Positions 11,101 to 18,760 of a DNA stretch of 21,587 nt are shown piece by piece (the stretch's first letter is position 1; each line of letters begins with the position of its first letter). Source of the stretch: Apostichopus parvimensis (lineage: Eukaryota; Echinodermata; Holothuroidea; Aspidochirotida; Stichopodidae); NCBI GenBank assembly GCA_000934455.1, contig KN884538.1, forward strand, positions 8,533 through 30,119. Direction: 5' to 3'. Position numbers and translations under genes: made by a program. The notes beneath the pieces were generated by a model, which saw only the letters and a list, made by a program, of their open reading frames with translations, ran no database searches and was not told where the DNA came from.

Positions 11101-14100
11101 TATGAGTATTAGTATGAGTACAACAGCATGAGTATGAGTACAAATAGAATACTCCCATTGGTATGAGTATTAGTATGAGTACAGCAGCATGAGTATGAGT
11201 ACAGACAGAATTGCCCCGGGTATGAGAACAAATATGAGTAAATCAGCATAAGTATGAGTACATATAGAATACTCCCATTGGTATGAGTATTAGTATGAAT
11301 ACAGCAGCATGAGTATGAGTACAAATAGAATTGCCCCGGGTATGAGAACAAATATGAGTAAATCAGCATGAGTATGAGTACAAATGGAATACTCCCTTTG
11401 GTATGAGTATTAGTATGAGTACAGCAGCATGAGTATGAGTACAAATAGAATACTCCCTTTGGTATGAGTATTAGTATGAGTAAATCAGCATGATTACGAG
11501 TACAAATAGAATACTCCCATTGGTATGAGTATTAGTATGAGTACAGCAGCATGAGTATGAGTACAAATATAATACTCCCATTGGTATGAGTATTAGTATG
11601 AGTACAGCAGCATGAGTATGAGTACAAATAGAATTGCCCCGGATATGAGTACAAGCACAATTACAAGGATCAGTGCGTGAGTACCAGTACTTAATCTTGC
11701 AGTAGTATGCATGCATATACTAGCTTTCCAAAACAACCCTAGTAAAAGTACGAGCACCACTAAATCCATGAGGGTTGGAGTATTTGTACAGGAAACTATA
11801 CTAGAAAATATGGGAATTTCATTAAAATTCTGTGAAGCTGTGCATGATGGGCAACATTCTACTTCATTCAGGGAAGGAAATAGACTATATAATAGTCTAT
11901 ATTGCTGTTAATTTGTTGGATGGTTTATTGCTTGATTTTCTGTCTTTGTTAACCTTTTTTATTTGATCTTTGTTTTCTTAAATATAGTGACGGGCAGGAT
12001 ATATTTCCTGAGTGACATCAATGTGAATGACTCATTGCTCTTTGTAAACTTACAAATAATCGACTGTTTGAGTGACTGAGTCTGACTCACGACCTGGAGT
12101 GACTGACACGACGATACTCTTCTAGATAGTCAGTCAAATATTCCATCTTAAAAGTAGCTGCTGGCGCTTCATTTGCAAAGTTCTGCTTACCAACATGTTC
12201 CACTTCCTATCAGTTTCATCCAAGGAACTAATCTCAAGGCTGGTTCAGCTGACTCTTACGCCGTATCACTGAGTATGCTTGACGACTCACGGTGACTTAA
12301 ACAGATGATAAGTTTAGTCTGGTATGACTCATATCTCATGACCGGTGTAGCTAACTCTTAGATTTATATCACTGAGTATGCTTGATGACTCACGGTGACT
12401 AACAGATGATAAGTTTAGTCTGGCATGACTCATATCTCATGACTGGTGTAGCTAACTCTTAGGTTTATATCACTTTGTATGCTTGACGACTCAAGTGACT
12501 TAAGCAGATGATAAGTTTAGTCTGGTATGACTCATATAACATGACTGGTGTAGCTAACTCTTACATTATATCACTGAGTATGCTTGAAGACTTAAGTTGA
12601 CTAACAGGTGATACCACTAGTCTGGTATGACTCATATCTCATGACTGTTAGCTAACTCTTAGGTTTATATCACTTTGTATGCTTGACGACTCAAGTGACT
12701 TAAGCAGATGATAAGTTTAGTCTGGTATGACCAATATCTCATGACTGGTGAGCTAACTCTTAGGTTTATATCACAGAGTGTGCTTGGTGACTCACGGTGA
12801 TTAACAGATGATAAGTTTAGTCTGGTATGACTCATATCTCATGACTGGTGAGCTAACTCTTAGGTTTATATCACAGAGTGTGCTTGATGACTCACGATGA
12901 CTAACAGATGATAAGTTTAGTCTGGTATGACTCATATCTCATGACTGGTGTAGCTAACTCTTAGGTTATATCACAGAGTATGCTTGAAGACTTAAGTTGA
13001 CTAACAGATGATACAGCTAGTCTGGTATGTCCCAATGTGAAGTCATGACTGGTTAGCTGACACTTACATCATGACAATGTCTCATGTGTATGCATGACTA
13101 TGCATAATGTGTATGTGTATGCATGACAATATGTATGTGTATGCATGACAATGTGTATGTGTATGCATGACAATATGTATGCATGACAATGCATCATGTG
13201 TATGTGTGTGCATGACAATGTGTATGTGTATGCATGACAATGTGTATGTGTATGCATGACAATATGTATGTGCATAATGTGTATGTGTATGCATGACAAT
13301 GAGTATACATGTTGACTCAATGTGACTTACAGATAGTTGTATGAGTCTGGCATGACTCAGTGTGTAGGATATCTCATGTCTGGTTAGTTCACTACTTTTT
13401 CATAATACTAAGTATGCTTGGCAACTCACAGATCGTAACTATAGTCTGGTATGACTCTTGGACCTTCTGACTGCATAAAAGTCTTTTTGCTGATGCTCAG
13501 ATGTCAAAGAGTTGTGCCACGTAATAACGTTTAACCATAAGTAATTTTTTGGCGTGCTTTTTGTTGTATCCTCAGGGGACCGATGTATTTACGAAAACGC
13601 AGTGCTACCATTACTTTCACAACAACTGCCTGGCCAGATATATCAGATACGCACAGGAGAATGAGGAACCAGTAAGTAGGGGTGAAAAAATATTTTTCCT
13701 TTTCTTGTTACAGAAAACTATTTCACATCTGTATGCCTGATTCAACCTTTGACCTGTCAAATGACAAAAGACTTTTTCCACTCTTAGGGAGAAGAATCCT
13801 TGGCCATCCATGGATTCCATTAGAGTCCATGGATGGCCTTCAGAGGGTCTGTAAGTTGAGGAAGGGTATGGGGGCAGTGGGGTATGCAGCCCAAAAGAGC
13901 TTGAGAATCCCCTGTTTAAGATGCACACTGACTACATGAACCAAATCCTGTTATGTCTCTATGTTTGCAGGCCGTTTGTCCAGTCTGTAGGGAGCCATTA
14001 TCCGAGGCGGATAACCAGGTATCTGACACAGGAAGACAAACTGAAGAGGATGCTTCTAAGTTTGTCGTGGACCCGAAGCTGAGAGCGTGGCAAAAGAAAA

Positions 14101-17100
14101 TGGCCGCTCTGAAGGTGAAACAAGCGAAACGAGGTGGCATTATTGATGTGGTTGCCAATAGCAACAAATATCTCTTGGATATATCAAGTGTAAGTTGCAA
14201 ATGATACTTTCTGAAACGAAAATATTCACATTTTCTACATCTCTAGCTGGGGAATAATTTTTTATTTTTTTTACAAATGTATATTAATCTTTCAATTTTT
14301 TGGGGGAAGGAATGACAATCAATGACTGTTACAAAACTTCTTCTTTCAGTCTTTTCCCCGTCCTCAGGATTTGATATGTTTAAAATTAATCATAACTTGA
14401 AGTTTGATAAAAGTCACATATCTACTATAAAGTGTGAGGGCATTTAAATTTGATGATGTACCAGCAAAAAAAAAAAATCCATTTTGTGAAGCAATTCATG
14501 ATTACTTCTGCGAATAGTCATTGCAACACTTGTCCCCTTCATGCATCTGTGATGACAGAATTGGTTATGAGACTTGATTTAAGAAAAAAAAGAATACCTG
14601 TATTGATCAGAGGTGACCAGATTCCCACACAGACTGGTGACTAGTTAGGTGACACTGCAGTCTTCTATTTTTCTGTGGTAACGCTGTGATTTGGCAGCTA
14701 AATGGGAATGATGGAACTGTTCATTTAGGATACTGATTAACTCAATAAAATATTTTCGATGTGCCCATTTGTTTCCCATTTGTTTCGAAAATTACTAAAA
14801 TGTCTTTCTAATGTGAGATGCAAGTTCATAATCCAATGAGGCTAAGACACGCTCATAGTGAAACTTGATGATTGTGATATACATTGTGATGTAATACATA
14901 TTATCCATGTCATTCACTTTCTGTGTGTGTGGGCAATGGAATGAGGGGGTAAGGAGCCAGGATAGTTCAATTGTGTGTGTGTGTGTGCAGGGTTAGAGGT
15001 GGGGGGGGGGGGAGGCATGACGTAGGTGCACTCATCCTGTGTTTCTCATTTTACCAACGGGACAATAAGATGAAGTAGGCAAATTGCTCAATTTTGGAGA
15101 CAACATTTTCCATCATTTCTTCCAGTCTCCACCCTGAATGGAGTATGGTTTCATTTGATACCTCTCGTTTTGATCACAATACATATATTCCTCATTTGGA
15201 GTCATAGATCTGGGTTCACTAGTGTATGATGTATCTTCAATGATAAAGCCTCTTCTCTTGATGCAGTAATTAAACACTACCAACAAGTTGTGTTTACTTA
15301 CGATACGATCTCTACACACTGTCAATGAAGTTAGGTCAAAGTACCACAACTTTGTCATAAAGTGATAAAGAATGTAAATATTCATTAAGCAAGTTCACAA
15401 AAAGAGACCAGATTAAACCGTCACTTGTTTATCGGTGTTTGAGATATATATAGAAGGGTGTCGTGTGCATTGATAATGTGTCTCAGTGATACCAAAGTTA
15501 GCTCGAAAATAACTGATAAATACTGATACGAGCTTAATATGATTAATAATAGTAGTTGTCTGTGGCGATGGTTATTTGCTACTGTTATCTGTTACTGCCA
15601 TTTGTGGCATAACAGTGCTTTGTTTTTTTTAAATGATTTACTAGTTTAATGGCTGTTACAAACGGAACAGTAATAATTATCTGTAGTGATGGTTATTTGC
15701 TACTGTAATCTGCTACTGCCATTTGTGACATTACAGTACTTTGCTTTTTTTTTAAATGATTTACTAGTTTAATGGCTGTTACAAATGGAACGGTAATTGT
15801 AGTCTGTGGCCATGGTTATTTGCTACTGTAGCCTGCTACTGCGATTCGTGACATCACAGTAGTTTGCATTTTTAACTGATTTACTAGTATAATGGCTGGT
15901 ACAAATGGAGCAGTAATAGTACGTAAGGAATTTGACTTGCTACTGTTATCTCCTGCATTTTGTGACATCACAGTAGTTTGCACTTTTTACTGATTTACTA
16001 GCTTAATGGCTGTTACATATGGAACAGTAATAGTAGTCTGTAGTGATGGTTATTTGCTACTGTAGTCTGCTACTGCGATTCGTGACATCACAGTAGTTTG
16101 CATTTTTAACTGATTTACTAGTATAAGTGGCTGTCACTCAGGGAACAGTAATAGTACGTAGGGAATGTTACTTGCTACTGTTATCTGCTACTGTGATGTG
16201 TGATATCACAGTAGTTTGCCTTTTGAACTGATTTACTAGTATAAGTGGCTGTCACAAAGGGAACAGTAATAGTATGTAGGCAATGTGACTTGCTACTGGT
16301 ATCTGCTACTGTGATGTGCGGCATCACTCTGCTACCATGTCGGTTACAATCGGAACAGTAATTGTAGAATGTACGTATATTATTTGCCACTGTTCTGTGT
16401 GACATTACTGTAGCTTCCAAAGATCTCACGTGCCAGAATATTGTACTGTTACAAACTGAACAGTTGTAGAAGCATAAACAACACATTATTTTTGTGTGTA
16501 TATCAAAAGATACTTTACCAAGGTCAGCTAACACTTTAAACTTTTCACTTGTCACAAAACTTAGAGGAGGGGATCGAACAGTTTCTCGATCGTGGGTAGG
16601 GACATTAGGAAATGAGTGAATGCTATTATTGCAGGTAATACTTAAAAACTTAATCATTTTAACAAACCTTTTTTTTCTTCCAAATGTAGACTCCTTCTTC
16701 ATCTCCATTACCATCCTCCATAAGTGCAAACTTAGAGGAAAACAGAGAAACAGAACAAAAAGGCTGCCAAATTGATCAAAAGGAGGGTCTCGTCCCACAG
16801 AGAGAAGACCCTGAGAAATCCAGGAATTCAGGAGGAATGGAAAGAAATGGAAGACAGGGTCAAGATCGTCCTCCTTCTGCTAGCAGGAGAGGTCAGACAA
16901 AAGATGGGAGGAAATTTTCTGCAGGAAGGGGGAATCGTATCAGAGAGGAGGGTAGGAGAGGGGATGGGAGGTATGGCAGAGATCAAAGACCCCATTCAGG
17001 GAAGGGTCAGTATGAGAGGAGGAACAGAGGGGGTACTAATAGTTTTAATCCTCAGAGAGGGAGGGGAAGGAACGACAGCAACAATACGACGAGAGGAGAT

Positions 17101-17928
17101 AGAAGAGACAGGGAAAGGGAACCGCGGAATAACCATATAGGAACCCCTGCCGGAGCAAAACATGCTGAGAGAGGAAAGAGAGAAATTGAAGAAGAGGAAG
17201 AAGAAGAAGAGGAAGAGGGATTTAATTTTTATGGAACTAAAGAGGAAGGTGTCGCAGAGAAAGCATCAGATGGAGAGAGGAGTGCGAGGAGAGAGGAATG
17301 TGGTATAACAGGCGGGCATGTTGGAGATACGGTGCCTCCAAGCAGACTTCCGTCTTCATCAGTTGCAGTAGTTAGAGATGGACATGGAGAGATAGGGGTC
17401 AAATCTGAAGCGGATAAAACCAAACCAGTCATGGGGGTCGAGAGAGATCCTCGGGGGGGAACAAGAGAATCCGACGGTCACAAGAGGAGGCCGGCGAATC
17501 AGTATTCAGATAGAAACAGGAGAACAAGAAGGACCAGGGGGACGGGCGGGGGTCAAAGTGAAACTCAAAATGGCAAAAGAAACGAATCCAGACAGTCCCA
17601 AAATAGTGACAGGACGAGCTCCGTCGGACAGAGAGAGAGAGAGTTCACAGTAAACAAGATGGAGAATGACGATGCAACTCACAAGATGAAGAAGGAAACT
17701 CGTGGCGGGAGAGGTCAAAGGTCAGATGGTGCCAGACAAAGAAACGATCCGTCAAAGCCGCAGAAAAAGGTGGAACCTGCGAGAGTAGAGGAAGCGAAAA
17801 AAAGTGAAAATGTTCTGCGAACTGTCGGTGGGGTAGCCAAAGAGAAACCATCACAATTATCAGCGCCGCCAGGGTTCAACTCAGGACCTAAACCAAGACC
17901 GCCTCCCGGTTTTGAAGATTTCAGATAA
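5081..17928 (+). CDS. RNF25: RNF25/AO7 E3 ubiquitin ligase, nine coding exons (gene-level entry)
   Basis: The spliced model (exons listed separately) gives 660 residues with all eight introns GT-AG and all phases compatible. An RWD domain spans about residues 16-124 (YPDVLP at 74-79, IKNPRGLS after it). A RING-H2 follows with ligands C135, C138, C153, H155, H158, C161, C178 and C181. Next comes the conserved helical region with RGGIID (229-234), then a tail of more than 400 residues that is Arg/Gly-rich, has ten Glu in a row (415-424) and ends in two PPGF motifs (641-644, 653-656). Vertebrate RNF25 has the same domain order in about 459 residues, so the tail is longer here. In vertebrates it works with UBE2D/UBE2E E2 enzymes, has been linked to NF-kB signalling, and acts with RNF14 and GCN1 at stalled ribosomes. 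That role here is inferred from homology. Confidence 0.9.
5128..6370 (+). other. Intron 1 (if exon 1 is correct)
   Basis: This stretch contains many 'ctaggct/aggcctaa' phrases (5315-5720) and a 17-bp exact direct duplication, cctagatagtcaagaca at 5619-5635 and 5672-5688. Open frames near 5907-6282 show no similarity I recognise. The 3' end has a strong pyrimidine tract before the TTAG acceptor at 6370. Confidence 0.5.
6371..6439 (+). CDS. RNF25: RNF25 exon 2: start of RWD domain
   Basis: It encodes NFQQELELLQEIFIHEIEV followed by KKE, the first helix and first strand of the RWD fold, matching the vertebrate pattern of a helix 'EVEVLESIY' then 'DELQV'. The pyrimidine-rich acceptor ends at 6370. 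A second AG at 6380 could give a 10-base shorter exon, but it lies in the exclusion zone just downstream and would need a phase-0 upstream exon. The donor GTAAGT follows 6439 and splits an Asn codon with exon 3. Confidence 0.85.
6440..7430 (+). other. Intron 2 with a perfect 11-bp hairpin
   Basis: The donor is GTAAGT and the acceptor TTTTGTGTAG. The only structure noticed is an inverted repeat CTATGGTGACC (6936-6946) / GGTCACCATAG (6955-6965) around an 8-base loop. The left arm plus loop read TGACCTTTGACA, a DR1 nuclear-receptor-like sequence. The rest is AT-rich and featureless. Confidence 0.6.
7431..7533 (+). CDS. RNF25: RNF25 exon 3: RWD beta-strands
   Basis: It encodes GCPCELVVTLHPATADRA then DLQYVTLTLVIRIMKE. 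TLHPAT and QYV.(F/L)TLV are hallmark phrases of RNF25 orthologues and give the family identification. The first base completes an Asn codon begun in exon 2, and the exon ends in phase 0 before GTACAG. Residues are about 39-73. Confidence 0.92.
7593..8008. mobile_element. hAT-like MITE, copy 1, in intron 3
   Basis: The element is 7601-8000 (400 bp). The left end CAGGGGTTCCCTAAC and the reverse complement of the right end CAGGGTTTCCCTAAC form terminal inverted repeats. Flanking 8-mers gtctaaag (7593-7600) and gtctacag (8001-8008) match 7/8, as expected for hAT target duplications. It is the same family and orientation as 19201-19689 but lacks about 90 internal bases found there and has a poly-C run near its left end (7631-7642 region). 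There is no transposase. The rest of intron 3 (7534-8362) shows nothing else. Confidence 0.8.
8363..8430 (+). CDS. RNF25: RNF25 exon 4: RWD YPxxxP motif
   Basis: It encodes YPDVLPEITIKNPRGLSEEE followed by VA. YPDVLP is the RWD signature YPxxxP, and IKNPRGLS is almost identical to vertebrate RNF25. It begins in phase 0 after TATCCAG and ends with two bases of a codon before GTAAGT, which exon 5 completes as Asn. Residues are about 74-95. Confidence 0.93.
8431..9836 (+). other. Intron 4
   Basis: It is 1406 bases, bounded by GTAAGT and TTCCCACAG. It contains a G-rich run (8863-8886) and AT-rich sequence. Open frames on either strand (about 8701-9338) have no recognisable motifs and no supporting splice context. 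No repeat family was recognised. Confidence 0.6.
9837..9906 (+). CDS. RNF25: RNF25 exon 5: C-terminal RWD helices
   Basis: It encodes LQKQLQECASARLGEAMLYE then LIV. The phrase LG.AMLYELI is highly conserved in RNF25 and closes the RWD domain. The first base completes the codon split from exon 4. The donor GTTAGT gives phase 0 into exon 6. Residues are about 96-119. Confidence 0.92.
9907..10485 (+). other. Intron 5 with a 30-bp direct repeat and one minisatellite unit
   Basis: A 30-base sequence starting ttcacatttagtattg is present identically at 9967-9996 and 10166-10195. At 10213-10256 there is a single isolated unit of the minisatellite that fills intron 6 (atgagtacaaatagaattg), on the other side of exon 6. 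The acceptor is pyrimidine-rich (10441-10485). Confidence 0.6.
10486..10557 (+). CDS. RNF25: RNF25 exon 6: first RING cysteines
   Basis: It encodes MAKESLTANNTPSCPCVICC then HNFV (residues 120-143). KE.LT.NN leads from the RWD domain to the RING. C135-V-I-C138 is the first zinc-ligand pair, and extra Cys133 and Cys139 flank it. It starts in phase 0 after CCAAG and ends in phase 0 before GTATGT. The internal ATG at its start is not an initiator: the reading frame and homology continue from exon 5. Confidence 0.92.
10600..11660. repeat. 61-bp minisatellite in intron 6 (about 17 units)
   Basis: A unit of about 60-61 bases is tandemly repeated. A typical unit runs ggtatgagtattagtatgag, then tacagcagcatgag, then tatgagtacaaatagaatac, then tccc. 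Within it 'atgagta' recurs, so the unit itself arose from a shorter repeat. Two variants alternate: one ends in 'actcccattgg', the other in 'ttgccccgggt'. Reverse-strand open frames full of YSY/CCCTH are by-products of the repeat. Confidence 0.9.
11661..12029. other. Spacer between the two intron-6 arrays
   Basis: Unique-looking AT-rich DNA. It includes a short palindromic stretch, atagactatataatagtctat (11879-11900), with no protein, RNA or repeat similarity that I can support. Confidence 0.5.
12030..13080. repeat. ~100-bp satellite in intron 6 rich in TGACTCA
   Basis: Clear units with a 100-102 base period run from about 12237 to 13075. The phrase tctggtatgactcat recurs at about 12318, 12419, 12521, 12621, 12721, 12821, 12921 and 13021. 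Each unit also holds 'gctaactcttaggttatatc' and 'gatgactcacggtgac'. More diverged sequence of the same type extends back to about 12030. Eleven exact TGACTCA heptamers, identical to the AP-1 consensus, lie in this interval, and two more follow at 13313 and 13353. Confidence 0.88.
13081..13312. repeat. ~22-bp array nested inside the 100-bp satellite
   Basis: Tandem copies of 'gtgtatgtgtatgcatgacaat' with variants lacking one 'gtgtat' run about 13084-13303. On its right, sequence of the 100-bp satellite resumes at about 13313-13465 (gttgactcaatgtgac, tctggtatgactc), so this array appears to have expanded within a satellite unit. Reverse-strand frames rich in His and Tyr are repeat artefacts. 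Confidence 0.85.
13576..13671 (+). CDS. RNF25: RNF25 exon 7: central RING-H2 ligands
   Basis: It encodes GTDVFTKTQCYHYFHNNCLA then RYIRYAQENEEP (residues 144-175). FTKT.CYHYFH..CLARYI is nearly identical to vertebrate RNF25. It supplies C153, H155, H158 and C161, giving Cys-x-His-x2-His-x2-Cys. Both ends are in phase 0 (CTCAG acceptor, GTAAGT donor). Confidence 0.95.
13672..13970 (+). other. Intron 7 with a 13-bp hairpin
   Basis: This short intron (299 bases) contains an inverted repeat, ggccatccatgga (13802-13814) and tccatggatggcc (13826-13838), around an 11-base loop. Near its 3' end, 'ttgagaatcccctg' (13901-13914) resembles a hAT transposon terminus, but no matching left end or target duplication was found. 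Confidence 0.6.
13971..14189 (+). CDS. RNF25: RNF25 exon 8: last RING cysteines and conserved helix
   Basis: AVCPVCREPL supplies C178 and C181 and ends the RING. The spacer from C161 is 16 residues, while vertebrate RNF25 has a longer Gln/Glu-rich insert there. Residues about 204-247 (DPKLRAWQKKMAALKVKQ, then AKRGGIIDVVANSNKYLLDI) match the vertebrate region after the RING ending in RGGIID. In AO7 that region holds the part that binds the back side of the UBE2D E2, so the same use is inferred here. It is in phase 0 at both ends (TTTGCAG acceptor, GTAAGT donor). Confidence 0.94.
14190..15539 (+). other. Intron 8, 5' part: microsatellite and G tract
   Basis: Mostly AT-rich. A (GT)n run at 14972-14987 and a G12 run at 15001-15012 lie close together. 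Open frames at about 14450 and 15113 have no recognisable domain and no splice support. I see no further exon here, but a small lineage-specific exon cannot be excluded. Confidence 0.5.
15540..16470. repeat. ~119-bp satellite in intron 8 (about 8 units)
   Basis: Units recur at about 115-123 bases. The phrase gttatttgctactgt or its variant occurs at about 15571, 15692, 15815, 15934, 16049, 16167, 16286 and 16381. Each unit has 'tgacatcacagtagtttgc', 'aactgatttactagtataa', 'tggctgttacaaatgga' and 'acagtaatagta'. Units carry an internal hairpin; the best is CTACTGTGAT/ATCACAGTAG (16188-16197 and 16205-16214) with a 7-base loop. A reverse-strand frame of about 200 codons across this region is a repeat artefact. 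Confidence 0.88.
16690..17928 (+). CDS. RNF25: RNF25 exon 9: long RG-rich/acidic tail and stop codon
   Basis: It joins in frame at 16690 after a pyrimidine-rich TTTTTTTCTTCCAAATGTAG acceptor and runs 412 codons to TAA at 17926-17928. The start TPSSSPLPSSISANLEENRE leads into an Arg/Gly-rich stretch (about residues 298-400, with RGG and RGRGR), ten Glu in a row (415-424), more basic-acidic low complexity, and the C-terminus SAPPGFNSGPKPRPPPGFED plus FR. There is no membrane segment or folded domain. The tail is fast-evolving in this family; vertebrate tails are also disordered and Pro/Arg-rich. GA-rich codon runs show how the Glu run may expand by slippage. Confidence 0.9.
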   Translation, partial: TPSSSPLPSSISANLEENRETEQKGCQIDQKEGLVPQREDPEKSRNSGGMERNGRQGQDRPPSASRRGQTKDGRKFSAGRGNRIREEGRRGDGRYGRDQRPHSGKGQYERRNRGGTNSFNPQRGRGRNDSNNTTRGDRRDREREPRNNHIGTPAGAKHAERGKREIEEEEEEEEEEGFNFYGTKEEGVAEKASDGERSARREECGITGGHVGDTVPPSRLPSSSVAVVRDGHGEIGVKSEADKTKPVMGVERDPRGGTRESDGHKRRPANQYSDRNRRTRRTRGTGGGQSETQNGKRNESRQSQNSDRTSSVGQREREFTVNKMENDDATHKMKKETRGGRGQRSDGARQRNDPSKPQKKVEPARVEEAKKSENVLRTVGGVAKEKPSQLSAPPGFNSGPKPRPPPGFEDFR

Positions 17929-18499
17929 CGAAGGATATCACCTAGGTCGCATCCTCTCTCTCTAAGTTCCTACAAAGGGCATCAGCTACGTATATCATTT
18001 GAGTTGGTTTAAATTTATTCTCTCTGTCCGGGGTTCTCAAAAAATTTTCAACAAGGGTCAGAAGAAATGGGTAGTTGGAGCAAAGGGGGGGCTGACAGAA
18101 TGAAAATCTCACTAGACATAGGCCTATATATCCATATAGAGCAGTATGCAGGATGCTCTAGCCTAACGCCACAAGGGTCCACGTTGCCAATCAGTGCAAG
18201 AATGTGGGATATTTCTTTTGGCATGGGACAGACTGATGGGCTGTCTTTATGCCTGTGGGTCACCTGTAGAAAGTCATTGCTTTTTTGCCAATGGTATTGC
18301 ACCTTGTATTATGATATAGGCACACTATAACTATACCTGCTAGTCAGGTAAGATATGCTCTATGTAACATACCATCATTCAGTTTCACCTGGTTGACTAG
18401 TCATAAGATATAAAAATAATGAGTCTAAACAATGTTAAAGGGGCTGCTTTGCATTACCCCGTATCTGAGCCTGCTTAAAGCCTTTTTTAATTTTTTTAT
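17929..18499 (+). other. RNF25 3' UTR and flank
   Basis: Non-coding sequence after the stop codon. No AATAAA occurs before 18662-18667, and that one lies inside a dispersed repeat, so the poly(A) site cannot be placed with confidence. Further AATAAA hexamers are at 20292 and 20883. 'ccggggttctcaa' (18028-18040) resembles a hAT terminus, but no partner end was found. Confidence 0.4.
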
Positions 18500-18760
18500 T
18501 TATTTTTTGAGAAACGGTCCTTTAAACATCTGAGGCTCATCAGTTAAAGTGGCTGGACTACTTAGGCTAACGCAAAACTCAATAGGAAAAAAGAAAGGTC
18601 CTCTATTGCTTATATAATGTTACAAAATAAGAAGCATATTTTTGGATGAGTTATTAGAATTAATAAAACAATGAATTAACATTTAGACCTGCACTATGGA
18701 AGTGATCATCGTCAATTTAGCTTTAAAGGAGGAGCATTGATGAAATTATCAATCTTAACC
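18500..18760 (+). repeat. Dispersed repeat family, copy C
   Basis: This is the third copy of the repeat at 2280 and 3200, same strand. It shares the T-rich start, 'cctttaaacatctgaggc', 'gtggctggactacttaggct', 'aaaactcaataggaaa', 'attgcttatat', 'ttttggatgag', 'ttagaattaataaaacaatg' and 'gtgatcatcgtcaa'. Compared with A and B it lacks roughly 90 bases in the middle. It contains an AATAAA that could serve the RNF25 transcript. Confidence 0.6.

Noticed and set aside
10535..11716. Reverse-strand open frames rich in Ser-Tyr-Cys-Cys-Cys-Thr-His
   Set aside because: They arise from the 61-bp minisatellite, whose period is not a multiple of three over most of its length. There is no start context, splice signal or domain.
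12237..13080. Regular repeats resembling a CRISPR array
   Set aside because: The units are contiguous and fully repeated, with no unique spacers, and lie in a eukaryotic intron.
13069..13320. Reverse-strand His/Tyr-rich frames
   Set aside because: They are a by-product of the 22-bp array, with two overlapping frames equally open.
13901..13914. hAT-like terminus ttgagaatcccctg in intron 7
   Set aside because: No matching left end or 8-bp duplication was found within the intron. It may be a truncated relic but is not supportable as an element.
16181..16798. A 205-codon reverse-strand frame
   Set aside because: It runs through the 119-bp satellite and into the antisense of exon 9. It is low-complexity repeat translation with no recognisable domain.
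16772..17140. Alternative + strand frame overlapping exon 9
   Set aside because: It is a shadow of the exon 9 frame. The exon 9 frame joins in phase with exon 8 and runs over 400 codons.
18028..18330. Possible hAT-like element starting ccggggttctcaa, with an 87-codon frame
   Set aside because: No partner terminus or target duplication was seen, and the frame has no recognisable domain.
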